Below, in pieces: positions 32,870 through 41,177 of a stretch of DNA of 64,000 nt (within the stretch, counting starts at the first letter, position 1; every line of letters starts with the position of its first letter). Location: the NCBI GenBank assembly GCA_036570425.1, contig DATCYF010000022.1, positions 124,001 to 188,000 on the forward strand, read 5' to 3'. The stretch comes from Rhizorhapis sp036570425. GTDB taxonomy: Bacteria > Pseudomonadota > Alphaproteobacteria > Sphingomonadales > Sphingomonadaceae. The translations under genes and the position numbers were made by a program. The notes below the pieces were generated by a model. The model was not told the DNA's origin. It saw only the letters and a program-made list of their open reading frames with translations, and made no database searches.

Positions 32870-34072
32870 TCACCGCAGCGCGGCGCAGGCCTCCTGAATG
32901 CGCGTGCAAGCCTTTTTCAGCACCTCTTCCGACGTTGCATAGCTGACGCGGAAAGCAGGGCTGAGGCCGAAAGCGGCGCCATGAACGGCCGCGACCCGGG
33001 CCTCATCAAGGAAATAATTGATGAGATCCTCGTCGGTGGCGATCTTCAGGCCCTTGGGCGTCGTCTTGCCGATGACCCCGCTAGCGTCTGGATACACGTA
33101 GAAAGCGCCTTCCGGCACGGGACAGGCAAGGCCCGGCGCGTCGTTCAGCATGGCGACAACCATGTCGCGCCGCTTCCGGAATGCAATGTTGCGCTCTTCC
33201 AGAAAATCCTGCGGGCCATTGAGCGCAGCGACGGCCGCCGCCTGACTGATCGAGCAAGGATTGGAGGTCGATTGCGACTGCAGCTTGCTCATCGCCTTGA
33301 TGATCCACTGCGGTCCGCCCGCATAGCCAATACGCCAGCCTGTCATGGAATAGGCCTTCGAGCAGCCATTGACCGTCAGTGTGCGATCGTACAGGTCCGG
33401 ACAGACTTGCGCGACGGTTGCGAACGGCGTGTCAGCGTACCAGATGTGTTCGTACATATCGTCGGTCATCACCAGCACATGGCTGTGCTTTTTCAACACT
33501 TCACCCAGACCCGCCAATTCATCGGCGCTATAGGCTGCGCCCGAAGGGTTCGATGGCGAATTCAAGAGCACCCACTTGGTCCTGGGCGTGATCGCTGCCT
33601 CAAGCTGCGCCGGAGTGATCTTGTAACCCTGCGCCGCGCCTGCCTCGATAAAGACCGGCGTACCGCCCGCGAAATTGACGATATCGGGATAGCTCACCCA
33701 ATAAGGCGCTGGAATGATGACCTCGTCACCTGCATCAACCGTCGCGACCAATGCGTTGAAGAGGGTGTGCTTTCCGCCGCTGTTCACACTCACCTGACTT
33801 GATTCATATATCAGCCCGTTGTCGCGCTTGAACTTCGCGGCAATAGCCTCCTTCAGTTCCGCCGTGCCGTCGACTGTCGTATATTTGGTCTGCCCCGCGC
33901 GGATCGCGGCAATGGCGGCGTCCTTGACGAAATCCGGCGTATCGAAGTCGGGCTCACCCGCCGAAAGACCAATAACGTCAATGCCTGCGCGTTTCAGCTC
34001 GTTGACCCGGCCGGTCATGGCAAGGGTGGCGCTGGGCTGGATGCGGCCAAGGGCGGCAGACGTCTGTGACAT
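32870..34072 (-). CDS. aspC: Aspartate/aromatic aminotransferase, class I
   Basis: This is a 400-residue PLP-dependent transaminase of the alphaproteobacterial aspartate aminotransferase type (subgroup 1b). SAGEPDFDTPDFVKDAAIAAI marks the N-terminal part. YWVSYPDIVNFAGGTPVFIE and LLNSPSNPSGAAYSADEL lie in the middle. The PLP lysine is in VNGCSKAYSMTGWRIGYAGG, and FRVSYATSEE carries the substrate-carboxylate arginine near the C-terminus. I chose the ATG at 34072; the frame extends nine codons upstream. It follows pabC with a 62-base gap on the same strand. Relatives can also act on prephenate, so substrate breadth is open. Confidence 0.9.
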   Translation of the reverse strand: MSQTSAALGRIQPSATLAMTGRVNELKRAGIDVIGLSAGEPDFDTPDFVKDAAIAAIRAGQTKYTTVDGTAELKEAIAAKFKRDNGLIYESSQVSVNSGGKHTLFNALVATVDAGDEVIIPAPYWVSYPDIVNFAGGTPVFIEAGAAQGYKITPAQLEAAITPRTKWVLLNSPSNPSGAAYSADELAGLGEVLKKHSHVLVMTDDMYEHIWYADTPFATVAQVCPDLYDRTLTVNGCSKAYSMTGWRIGYAGGPQWIIKAMSKLQSQSTSNPCSISQAAAVAALNGPQDFLEERNIAFRKRRDMVVAMLNDAPGLACPVPEGAFYVYPDASGVIGKTTPKGLKIATDEDLINYFLDEARVAAVHGAAFGLSPAFRVSYATSEEVLKKACTRIQEACAALR

Positions 34073-34134
34073 GGAAACTTTCCCCATCTGGATTGGCATC
34101 CGCGAGTCTGCGGACGGCTGGCTCCATAGACGGC

Positions 34135-34767
34135 TCAGATGAGAGGTTCAACCAATGTTGCGGCTACAAGGCCTCGCGCAGCATTGCCGATGAAAAATCC
34201 ATTGTCCAGATCGATGAGCCGGACGTCCCCTTCAACCGCTTCGCCCATATCGATCAGGCTTTGACGCAAAACACCGCGCAGCAGACCGCGCGAGAGGGGC
34301 GGCGTGACCAGCTTTTCGCCGCGCTCCACGAAAATAGTGGAAAAGCAGCCTTCCGTCAGAAAGCCCTGCTGATCGATCATCAACACTTCAAATGTGCCGC
34401 CCCGCTTCAGGACATCGGCGTACAGGCTTCTATCCGTCGTTTTGTGGCGCAGGCGAAAATCATCGGCAGATACCGGCCGCCGAACAGCCGCGAGATGCAT
34501 AACCGCTTCGGGCCAGGAACTATAGGCACGAATCTCGATCGCCATTGATCCGCGGCGGGAAAGCAGCAGGCGCACCCGGCTTTGCGTGCGCAGGCGGAAA
34601 GTGGCGGCCTGAAGCTCGTTCCGGGCAGCATGGCGATCAAACGCGAAGCCCAGTTCCTCCGCGCTCGCTGTCATTCTGGCCAAATGATATTCAAGCAAGC
34701 GAAGCCCTTCGAGCGGATCGAAGGACATTGTCTCTATCAAATCAAACCGGCCTTCCGCGGATGCCAC
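34135..34767 (-). CDS. pabC: Class IV aminotransferase, aminodeoxychorismate lyase (PabC-like)
   Basis: PabC releases pyruvate from 4-amino-4-deoxychorismate to give p-aminobenzoate for folate. The protein has the fold-type IV phrases FDLIETMSFDP, EYHLARMTASAEELGFAF, and the PLP lysine region RHKTTDRSLYADVLKRGG. DQQGFLTEGCFSTIFVERG and a C-terminal LLRGVLRQSLIDMGE follow. The start is uncertain. A GTG at 34767 has AGGGGG 5 bases upstream and gives the typical distance to LIETM (210 residues), while the ATG at 34836 would overlap pabB by 38 bases. Position right after pabB supports the folate role over a branched-chain aminotransferase. Confidence 0.88.
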   Translation of the reverse strand: MASAEGRFDLIETMSFDPLEGLRLLEYHLARMTASAEELGFAFDRHAARNELQAATFRLRTQSRVRLLLSRRGSMAIEIRAYSSWPEAVMHLAAVRRPVSADDFRLRHKTTDRSLYADVLKRGGTFEVLMIDQQGFLTEGCFSTIFVERGEKLVTPPLSRGLLRGVLRQSLIDMGEAVEGDVRLIDLDNGFFIGNAARGLVAATLVEPLI

Positions 34768-34798
34768 GCCAACCCCCTGCACGCTTGTATCGCCGGGC

Positions 34799-35956
34799 TC
34801 AGTCCCAGAGAAATTTCCCTTTTTCGAGGCATTCATCCCATTCAGATCGCATGTCCGAGTCCGCTACGATGCCCGATCCAAGACCGATTTGCCCCCACTC
34901 ATCACCTTCATTGACGGAAATCGTTCGAATCGCAACATTGAACGACGCATCGCGGCTGGAATCGATCCATCCCATGGAGCCGGTATATGCGCCGCGGGGG
35001 TGCGCCTCGATTTCGTCGATGATCTCCATCGCCCGCAGCTTCGGCGCGCCTGTGATAGAGCCGCAGGGAAAAATCGCGCGGAGCACGTCCACTGGTCCCA
35101 ACCCGGAACGAATACGTGCGGTGACCGTGGAGATCATCTGGTGAACGGTGGGATAGCTTTCAACGCGAAAAAGCTCAGGCACCGCGACACTGCCCGGCTG
35201 CGCCACCCGTGCGAGGTCGTTACGGAGCAAATCAACGATCATCAGGTTTTCCGCCTGTTGCTTGGGGTCCTCCAGCAGCATTGTCACCGCTGCTTCATCG
35301 GACGTCCTGTCGATGCCGCGTGCCGCAGTGCCTTTCATGGGCCGCGCCGTCAGTCTCCCGGATTCCAGAGTGAAGAAGAGTTCAGGCGAAAAGGAGAGCA
35401 GCCATTGCGCGCCAGTAAAAACGATCCCGCCATGCCCCGCCTGCGCCCGTCCCCGGATCGCTACATAGAGCGTGCGCGGATCTTCAGGGACAGGCAACGT
35501 GCTGGGGAAAGTCAAATTGGCTTGATAAATGTCGCCCGCTCTTATGTAGGATTGGACGCGTTCAAATGCTGCGGCGTACCACCGCTGCTCGATCTGGGGT
35601 GAGGGAGGCTCCAACTTCGCTGCGGGCGCATGCAGCAACGAGGGAACGTCAGCGGCGGAAAGGCGCTGGACGTCTTTGAACAGGCCGAACCAGAGCAGAG
35701 GTTCACCCTTGGGTAATGCGCGCGCAAGTCTGGTTAGCCGCGGCTCAAGGGCGTATCCCGCTTCATAGGCTATGGTACCGGCGGCGTGCAGCCCGCGCTT
35801 CCCTGCGCTTGCGATCCGGTCGAGAGCGTCTCCGACCGCTTCCGGGGCGTGTGCAGTGACAACCTCGACCGGATCGGTATAAAGGCGCGCCTCACCCGCG
35901 CCTTCCGGGCGAGCATCGTCAAACAGGATGAAGGGCGCGGGCGGGCCGGAAAGCAT
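34799..35956 (-). CDS. pabB: Aminodeoxychorismate synthase component I PabB
   Basis: PabB aminates chorismate to 4-amino-4-deoxychorismate using ammonia from PabA. The 385-residue protein is in the short anthranilate synthase/PabB class. Landmarks are RVQSYIRAGDIYQANLTF, ELFFTLESGRLTARPMKGTAARG, the LIVDLLRNDLARVA motif and FPCGSITGAPKLRAMEIIDE near the C-terminus, ending in GSGIVADSDMRSEWDEC. The PIKGT lysine position reads MKGT, consistent with the PabB mechanism. The glutaminase subunit is not in the window. It is the first gene of a pabB-pabC-aspC run, divergent from rpsM. Confidence 0.93.
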   Translation of the reverse strand: MLSGPPAPFILFDDARPEGAGEARLYTDPVEVVTAHAPEAVGDALDRIASAGKRGLHAAGTIAYEAGYALEPRLTRLARALPKGEPLLWFGLFKDVQRLSAADVPSLLHAPAAKLEPPSPQIEQRWYAAAFERVQSYIRAGDIYQANLTFPSTLPVPEDPRTLYVAIRGRAQAGHGGIVFTGAQWLLSFSPELFFTLESGRLTARPMKGTAARGIDRTSDEAAVTMLLEDPKQQAENLMIVDLLRNDLARVAQPGSVAVPELFRVESYPTVHQMISTVTARIRSGLGPVDVLRAIFPCGSITGAPKLRAMEIIDEIEAHPRGAYTGSMGWIDSSRDASFNVAIRTISVNEGDEWGQIGLGSGIVADSDMRSEWDECLEKGKFLWD

Positions 35957-36165
35957 CGCGCCGCCTTACAGCCAGTGCCCTGCCCGCGTCCAGCCGCTCT
36001 TGACAGGGTGAGCGACTCCTTTTAGAGGCGGACGCATTCCGACACGTCAAGTCGCGCGGCAGTGCGTTTTTGCGCTAGCCGTCCTTTTTGCGTCCCGGGA
36101 TACTCACCATTGCCGCAGCGCGGCCGGTTCCCCCGGTTCGGTTGTGGCTAGCGAAGCTTTGAGAT

Positions 36166-36188
36166 GGGGTGTTTAGCCAAAACACTCC
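36166..36188 (+). promoter_or_regulatory. Hairpin in the rpsM leader
   Basis: GGGGTGTTT (36166-36174) and AAACACTCC (36180-36188) pair in a 9-bp stem with one G-U wobble and a 5-base loop. The stem lies just before the rpsM ribosome-binding site (AGGAG at 36196-36200). In E. coli the leader of this operon folds into a structure bound by protein S4 for feedback control. Whether this hairpin has such a role is unknown, and rpsD is not in this operon. The operon promoter must lie in the 250 bases after the divergent pabB start. Confidence 0.4.
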
Positions 36189-36209
36189 GTGGAGCAGGAG
36201 ATTTTATAT

Positions 36210-36578
36210 ATGGCACGTATTGCGGGCGTTAATATCCCGACCAACAAGCGCGTGATTATCGCGCTCACCTACATCCATGGCATTGGACGCACCAAGGCCC
36301 TTCAGATCGCAGACAAGCTGGGCATTGATCATAGCCGCCGCGTTCAGGATCTTTCTGACGCCGAAGTGCTGCAGATCCGCGAAGCCATTGACGCCGACCA
36401 TACCGTAGAAGGTGACCTGCGCCGCCAGACTGCGATGAACATCAAGCGCTTGATGGACCTCGCTTGCTATCGCGGGCTGCGCCATCGCAAGGGCCTTCCC
36501 GTTCGTGGGCAGCGCACGCATACCAACGCGCGCACCCGCAAGGGCAAGGCAAAGCCGATCGCTGGCAAGAAAAAGTAA
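36210..36578 (+). CDS. rpsM: Ribosomal protein uS13
   Basis: This protein sits in the head of the small ribosomal subunit and contacts the large subunit and P-site tRNA. The 122-residue protein shows MARIAGVNIPTNKRVIIALTYIHGIG at the start, the helical region LRRQTAMNIKRLMDLACYRG, and the basic tail with LPVRGQRTHTNARTRKGKAK, the conserved rRNA-binding signature. The ATG at 36210 has AGGAG 9 bases upstream. It is the first gene of rpsM-rpsK-rpoA-rplQ. Unlike the E. coli operon, rpsD is not present between rpsK and rpoA, as is common in alphaproteobacteria. Confidence 0.98.
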   Translation: MARIAGVNIPTNKRVIIALTYIHGIGRTKALQIADKLGIDHSRRVQDLSDAEVLQIREAIDADHTVEGDLRRQTAMNIKRLMDLACYRGLRHRKGLPVRGQRTHTNARTRKGKAKPIAGKKK

Positions 36579-36641
36579 GCGCCGTTCCGGATGCAATCCG
36601 GCTCAGGCAGCTCTTTCAATTACAGGTAGGATTTCAGGATA

Positions 36642-37031
36642 ATGGCACGGGAACCCCAGCGCATTCGTAGGCGCGAGCGCAAGAATATTTCAGCCGGCGT
36701 GGCGCATGTGAACGCCAGCTTCAACAACACTATGGTCACCATCACCGACGCCCAAGGCAATGCGATAAGCTGGTCCTCCGCGGGCATGATGGGTTTCAAG
36801 GGTTCGCGTAAGTCGACCCCCTATGCCGCGCAGGTATGCGCGGAGGACGCGGGACGCAAGGCTGCCGAACATGGCGTCCGTACCCTTGAAGTCGAAGTGA
36901 AAGGCCCCGGATCGGGTCGAGAGTCGGCACTGCGCGCGCTGCAGGCCGTTGGTTTTACTATTACATCGATTCGCGACGTCACGCCTATTCCGCATAATGG
37001 CGTGCGTCCTTCCAAACGTCGGCGCGTTTAA
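36642..37031 (+). CDS. rpsK: Ribosomal protein uS11
   Basis: uS11 forms part of the platform of the 30S subunit near the mRNA exit. The 129-residue protein has a basic N-terminus (RIRRRERKNISAG), the family core VAHVNASFNNTMVTITDAQGN and the conserved SSAGMMGFKGSRKSTPYAAQ. The C-terminal RDVTPIPHNGVRPSKRRRV matches the universal uS11 signature. It follows rpsM by 63 bases and precedes rpoA by about 100 bases, all in one direction. Confidence 0.98.
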   Translation: MAREPQRIRRRERKNISAGVAHVNASFNNTMVTITDAQGNAISWSSAGMMGFKGSRKSTPYAAQVCAEDAGRKAAEHGVRTLEVEVKGPGSGRESALRALQAVGFTITSIRDVTPIPHNGVRPSKRRRV

Positions 37032-37132
37032 TCTGCGGCTTTACCGGGGACGGCAGACGTGTCGTCCCTTTATCTGTACCGGCCGGGGTATCGTCCACCG
37101 ATGGACCCCCGCCCAAATCCCAGGGGAAATAC

Positions 37133-38194
37133 ATGACTGTCAACATGAAGAACTGGCAGGAATTGAAGAAGCCGAACAGCCTGGAGATCAAGGCTGGCGG
37201 CGATCCCAAGCGCAAGGCTACATTCGTCGCCGAACCGCTTGAGCGCGGCTTTGGCCTGACGCTCGGCAATGCACTGCGCCGCGTGCTGCTGTCTTCCCTA
37301 CAGGGTGCGGCCGTCACTTCGATCAAGATCGAAAATGTGCTGCACGAATTCTCCTCGCTCGCGGGCGTGCGTGAGGACATCACCGATATCGTTCTCAACG
37401 TGAAGCAAATCGCGCTGAAGATGGAAGGTGAAGGTCCCAAGCGGCTGCAGCTTTCCGCTACCGGTCCCGGCGAAGTCAAGGCAGGGGACATTGCAGTGGC
37501 GGGAGATATCGAGGTAATGAACCCCGATCTCATCATCTGCCATCTGGACGAAGGCGCGACGCTCAACATGGAACTGACTGCCGATATCGGCAAAGGCTAT
37601 GTTCCGGCCGTCGCCAACCGCCCAGCGGACGCACCCATTGGCCTGATCCCTGTCGACTCGCTGTTTTCCCCGATCAAGCAGGTCGCCTACAAGGTTGAAA
37701 ATACCCGCGTCGGGCAGGAACTGGACTATGACAAGCTGGCGTTGACTCTTGAGACTGACGGGACCGTGACTCCCGAAGATGCGATTGCTTATGCCGCTCG
37801 CATCCTGCAGGACCAGTTGCAGCTTTTCGTTCACTTCGAGGAAGCGCTTGCCGCCGCGACCCCGTCCGTGGGTGTGGCCGCTGCTGCGACGACCGAAGGC
37901 GAAAGCGATGCGAACCAGATCAACCGTTACCTGCTGAAGAAGGTGGACGAACTGGAATTGTCGGTCCGGAGCGCAAACTGCCTGAAGAACGACAACATCA
38001 TCTATATTGGCGACCTGGTTCAAAAGACCGAGGCGGAGATGCTGCGCACGCCGAATTTCGGTCGCAAGTCGCTGAACGAGATCAAGGAAGTTCTGTCTTC
38101 CATGGGTCTGCGCCTTGGCATGGACATCCCCGGCTGGCCACCCGAGAATATCGAGGAAATGGCCAAGAAGCTGGAGCAGGAACTGCTGGGTTAA
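37133..38194 (+). CDS. rpoA: RNA polymerase alpha subunit
   Basis: The alpha subunit nucleates RNA polymerase assembly and binds UP elements and activators through its C-terminal domain. The 353-residue protein has the N-terminal assembly domain (FVAEPLERGFGLTLGNALRRVLLSS; LHEFSSLAGVREDI) ending near residue 235. A flexible linker follows, then the C-terminal domain with DELELSVRSANCLKNDNI and IGDLVQKTEAEMLRTPNFGRKSLNEI, which form the DNA-binding helix-hairpin-helix. The position between rpsK and rplQ is universal. Confidence 0.98.
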   Translation: MTVNMKNWQELKKPNSLEIKAGGDPKRKATFVAEPLERGFGLTLGNALRRVLLSSLQGAAVTSIKIENVLHEFSSLAGVREDITDIVLNVKQIALKMEGEGPKRLQLSATGPGEVKAGDIAVAGDIEVMNPDLIICHLDEGATLNMELTADIGKGYVPAVANRPADAPIGLIPVDSLFSPIKQVAYKVENTRVGQELDYDKLALTLETDGTVTPEDAIAYAARILQDQLQLFVHFEEALAAATPSVGVAAAATTEGESDANQINRYLLKKVDELELSVRSANCLKNDNIIYIGDLVQKTEAEMLRTPNFGRKSLNEIKEVLSSMGLRLGMDIPGWPPENIEEMAKKLEQELLG

Positions 38195-38202
38195 TTCACC
38201 TC

Positions 38203-38321
38203 TGGCCACGTTCCGCGCATAATCATGGAACGTTTGGCCACAGCAAGGCTCTCGACTACGCTCCACACGAACGAAGTTGAGGTTTGACGGGTTATGGGCG
38301 GTGGCCCTTTTTCACACCGCC
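38203..38321 (+). promoter_or_regulatory. Two hairpins in the rpoA-rplQ spacer
   Basis: The 174-base gap holds two possible RNA structures. At 38203-38240, TGGCCACGTTCC pairs with GGAACG and, after a 2-base bulge, TGGCCA. At 38297-38321, GGCGGTG pairs with CACCGCC around a loop with a run of five T bases. Neither is a complete terminator. They may tune expression of rplQ relative to rpoA or mark RNA processing, but this is inference. Confidence 0.4.
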
Positions 38322-38368
38322 TGGTCCTGGGTACCTCATACGGCCCTTGAACAAACGGAGTAAGATAC

Positions 38369-38794
38369 ATGCGTCACAGAGTTGGCGGCCGCAAGCTGCA
38401 ACGGACTTCCTCCCATCGCGCGGCGCTGTTCCGCAACATGGCGGCTTCGCTCATCAAGCATGAGCAGATCACGACTACCACGGCAAAGGCGAAGGAACTG
38501 CGCCCCTATGTCGAAAAGCTGATTACGCTTGCGAAGAAGGGTGGCCTTGCCAATCGCCGCCTGGCCCACGCGCGCTTGCTGGACGACACGCAGCTCAAGA
38601 AGCTGTTCGAAGTGCTTGCCGAGCGGTACAAGGACCGCAATGGCGGCTACACTCGCGTCATCAAGGCAGGCATCCGTGCGTCGGACGCCTCTCCCATGGC
38701 AGTTATCGAGTTGGTCGATCGGGACGTCGATGCCAAGGGTCTGGATTCCGGCCCTGTCCAGAACGCCGATGAGGACGAACTGGAAGCTGCATAA
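38369..38794 (+). CDS. rplQ: Ribosomal protein bL17
   Basis: bL17 is a large-subunit protein that rings the peptide exit tunnel. The 141-residue protein starts MRHRVGGRKLQRTSSHRAALFRNMAAS in the conserved way, continues LIKHEQITTTTAKAKELRPYVEKLITLAKKG, and shows RNGGYTRVIKAGIRASDASPMAVIELVD near the C-terminus. A short acidic tail (NADEDELEAA) is present. It ends the rpsM operon, with a strong terminator about 100 bases downstream. Confidence 0.98.
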   Translation: MRHRVGGRKLQRTSSHRAALFRNMAASLIKHEQITTTTAKAKELRPYVEKLITLAKKGGLANRRLAHARLLDDTQLKKLFEVLAERYKDRNGGYTRVIKAGIRASDASPMAVIELVDRDVDAKGLDSGPVQNADEDELEAA

Positions 38795-38803
38795 GAATGA
38801 TGC

Positions 38804-38829
38804 GCTATTCCTGCGAAGGCAGGAATAGC
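38804..38829. repeat. Perfect palindrome after rplQ
   Basis: GCTATTCCTGC and GCAGGAATAGC form a perfect 11-bp stem with the loop GAAG. Palindromes of the ATTCCYGCGAAGGCRGGAAT type recur in sphingomonad intergenic regions, so this is a likely copy of a dispersed repeat rather than a terminator. No T-run follows, and a separate terminator lies 60 bases further. Confidence 0.55.
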
Positions 38830-38892
38830 GGCTTCGGGCCTGGGATAGGCATCGCTGATCGAGGCGACCGCTTTCAGAGGCCCCTGCTTCAC

Positions 38893-38932
38893 AAACAGGC
38901 CGCAGCTTCCTAAGCTGGCGGCCTGTTTCATT
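38893..38932 (+). terminator. Terminator of the rpsM-rpsK-rpoA-rplQ operon
   Basis: AAACAGGCCGC (38893-38903) pairs with GCGGCCTGTTT (38918-38928), and the stem continues inward with AGCTT and AAGCT around a short loop. The 3' arm ends in TGTTTCATT. The long GC-rich stem with T-rich end is typical of an intrinsic terminator. It lies just before the exported peptidase gene. Confidence 0.75.
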
Positions 38933-38951
38933 ATGCCCGAGAGACTCCTCC

Positions 38952-41129
38952 ATGAAAAAAGGCTTTGTTGCGCTGCCGCTGGCGGCTCTGACGCTGGCGC
39001 CCGGCGTTAGCGCAGCCGAGCCGACCATTGGGAAAAGTATAGGAATGAAGCATCCGGCATTTCATTATCCCCCAACCAAGCGAATGGATCTGGTCGAGGA
39101 GCAATTCGGCGTCAAAGTGGCGGATCCCTATCGCTGGCTGGAAAATGACGTCCGGCAGGACAATGAGGTACGCGCCTGGATAGATGCTGAAAATGCCGTG
39201 ACGCAGACTTATCTGCAGACACTCCCGGGCCGAAATATCTTGAGGAAGCGCATGGCCGCGCTCCTGGACCATGACCGCTACGGGACCCCGCGCAAAGCCG
39301 GAAGCCGCTATTTCTATACTCATAACACTGGCTTGCAAAACCAGTCTCCGCTCTATGTGCGCGAAGGATTGTCGGGAGAACCGCGCCTTCTCCTTGATCC
39401 AAACGGCCTTTCCGCCGATGGGGCCACGGCGCTCGCCGAATGGGAGCCCTCGCCGGACGGGAATCATCTGCTCTATTCCATACAGGATGGAGGAACTGAC
39501 TGGCGCATTCTGCACGTCATCGATGTTGAAAGCGGAAAGATGCTTTCCGACGAAATCCGCTGGGTCAAATTTTCGGACCTCGCCTGGGACGGTGAGAACA
39601 AGGGTTTTTTCTATTCGCGCTTCGCAGAACCAGAGAGCGGAGAAGCCTTCCAGTCGACCAATGATAATCAGAAGGTTTATTATCATCGCCTGGGCACGCC
39701 CCAATCGCAGGATCAACTGGTCTATGCCACGCCTGATCGGCCAAAGCTGGGGCATAGCGCACAGGTGAGCGATGATGGTCGCTGGCTGCTCATCACCTCA
39801 TCCCAAGGAACGGACGAGCGCTTCGAATTGGCCATCGCTGATCTTTCGAATCCCGCACGCAAGCCCTGGCCCCTGATCAAAGGGCTTGAGCATGATTGGC
39901 GGTTGGTCGGCAATGTCGCGAACAAACTCTACTTCCTCACCAACAAGGGTGCCCCGCAGCTGCGGCTCGTGACACTTGATGCCGAGCGTCCCAACGCGCC
40001 GCCGGTGGAAATCGTGCCAGAGCGAGAGGAGACGCTGGCCGGAGGATCCATGGTGGGCGACAAGATCATTCTCGCTTATTTGCAGGACGCCAAGACAGTG
40101 GCCGAAATGGTTCATTTGGACGGCACCCCTGCGGGGGACGTACCGATTCCCGGTATCGGGACGGCAGCCGGCTTCAGTGGCAAGGGTGGTGATCCGGAAA
40201 CCTTCTTCGCCTTTTCGGACTTCACGACGCCCACAACCGTATATCGGTTCGACACATCGACGGGCGAAATCACTATTTTCGCGCAACCAAAAATCGCCTT
40301 CGATCCAACCGCCTACGTGACCCAGCAACTATTCTATCCGTCAAAGGACGGCACGCCGATACCAATGTTCCTTATCCGCCGCGCGGATGTGGCGCAGAGC
40401 GGCAAGTCCGCGCCCACGCTGCTCTACGGCTATGGCGGGTTCAACATCTCACTGACGCCGGATTTTTCGGCAACCCGACTCGCCTGGCTTGAGCAGGGCG
40501 GCGCGGTCGCCATTGCGAACCTGCGCGGGGGCAGCGAATATGGCGCGTCGTGGCATGATGCGGGCCGGCTGCTGAACAAGCAGAATGTCTTTGACGATTT
40601 TATCGCAGCTGCCGAATATTTGAAGGCTCAAGGCATAACTGGCGAGGATCAACTTGCCATCGAAGGGCGGTCGAACGGCGGTCTGCTGGTGGGTGCAGTG
40701 ACGAATCAGCGGCCTGATCTTTTCGCTGCGGCGCTGCCTATTGTGGGCGTCATGGACATGCTGCGCTTCGACCGCTTCACCGCTGGGCGTTACTGGGTGG
40801 ATGATTATGGTTATCCGTCAAGAGAGGCGGACTTTCGCAATCTGCTAAGCTATTCGCCTTATCACAATATCCGGAGCGGACTGGATTATCCCGCGATCAT
40901 GGTGGTCACGGCGGATACGGATGACCGGGTCGTCCCCGGTCACAGCTTCAAATATGCCGCCGCCCTGCAACATGCCCAAATCGGGGGTAAGCCGCACCTC
41001 ATCCGTATCGAAACCCGCGCGGGACATGGATCGGGCAAGCCGACCGACAAGATCATAGAAGAATTTTCGGATATGTATGCGTTCATCGCCAGATGGACGG
41101 GCTTGGAAATCAAGGATGTTTCGAAATGA
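38952..41129 (+). CDS. Exported prolyl oligopeptidase (family S9A)
   Basis: This serine peptidase cleaves short peptides after proline and is predicted to be periplasmic. The 725-residue protein has a signal peptide (GFVALPLAALTLAPGVSA) ending at AAE. A seven-bladed propeller follows, starting near DPYRWLENDVRQDNEVRAWI. The C-terminal alpha/beta hydrolase domain has GYGGFNISLTPDFSA and GRSNGGLLVGAV with Ser574. The acid region is TADTDDRVVPGHSFKY, and the histidine is His692 in RAGHGSGKP. The phrase IANLRGGSEYG is diagnostic of S9A. It converges with a thioesterase gene. A second S9A enzyme, without a signal, is encoded at 57.8 kb. Confidence 0.93.
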   Translation: MKKGFVALPLAALTLAPGVSAAEPTIGKSIGMKHPAFHYPPTKRMDLVEEQFGVKVADPYRWLENDVRQDNEVRAWIDAENAVTQTYLQTLPGRNILRKRMAALLDHDRYGTPRKAGSRYFYTHNTGLQNQSPLYVREGLSGEPRLLLDPNGLSADGATALAEWEPSPDGNHLLYSIQDGGTDWRILHVIDVESGKMLSDEIRWVKFSDLAWDGENKGFFYSRFAEPESGEAFQSTNDNQKVYYHRLGTPQSQDQLVYATPDRPKLGHSAQVSDDGRWLLITSSQGTDERFELAIADLSNPARKPWPLIKGLEHDWRLVGNVANKLYFLTNKGAPQLRLVTLDAERPNAPPVEIVPEREETLAGGSMVGDKIILAYLQDAKTVAEMVHLDGTPAGDVPIPGIGTAAGFSGKGGDPETFFAFSDFTTPTTVYRFDTSTGEITIFAQPKIAFDPTAYVTQQLFYPSKDGTPIPMFLIRRADVAQSGKSAPTLLYGYGGFNISLTPDFSATRLAWLEQGGAVAIANLRGGSEYGASWHDAGRLLNKQNVFDDFIAAAEYLKAQGITGEDQLAIEGRSNGGLLVGAVTNQRPDLFAAALPIVGVMDMLRFDRFTAGRYWVDDYGYPSREADFRNLLSYSPYHNIRSGLDYPAIMVVTADTDDRVVPGHSFKYAAALQHAQIGGKPHLIRIETRAGHGSGKPTDKIIEEFSDMYAFIARWTGLEIKDVSK

Positions 41130-41177
41130 TCTGACCTGTCGGCCGGGAGAAAACCAGGGAGGGTGGACCCTTTAGGG

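Noticed and set aside
36000..36028. TTGACA as the -35 box of the rpsM promoter
   Set aside because: TTGACA is present at 36000-36005, but no acceptable -10 hexamer lies 16-18 bases later (TAGAGG only).
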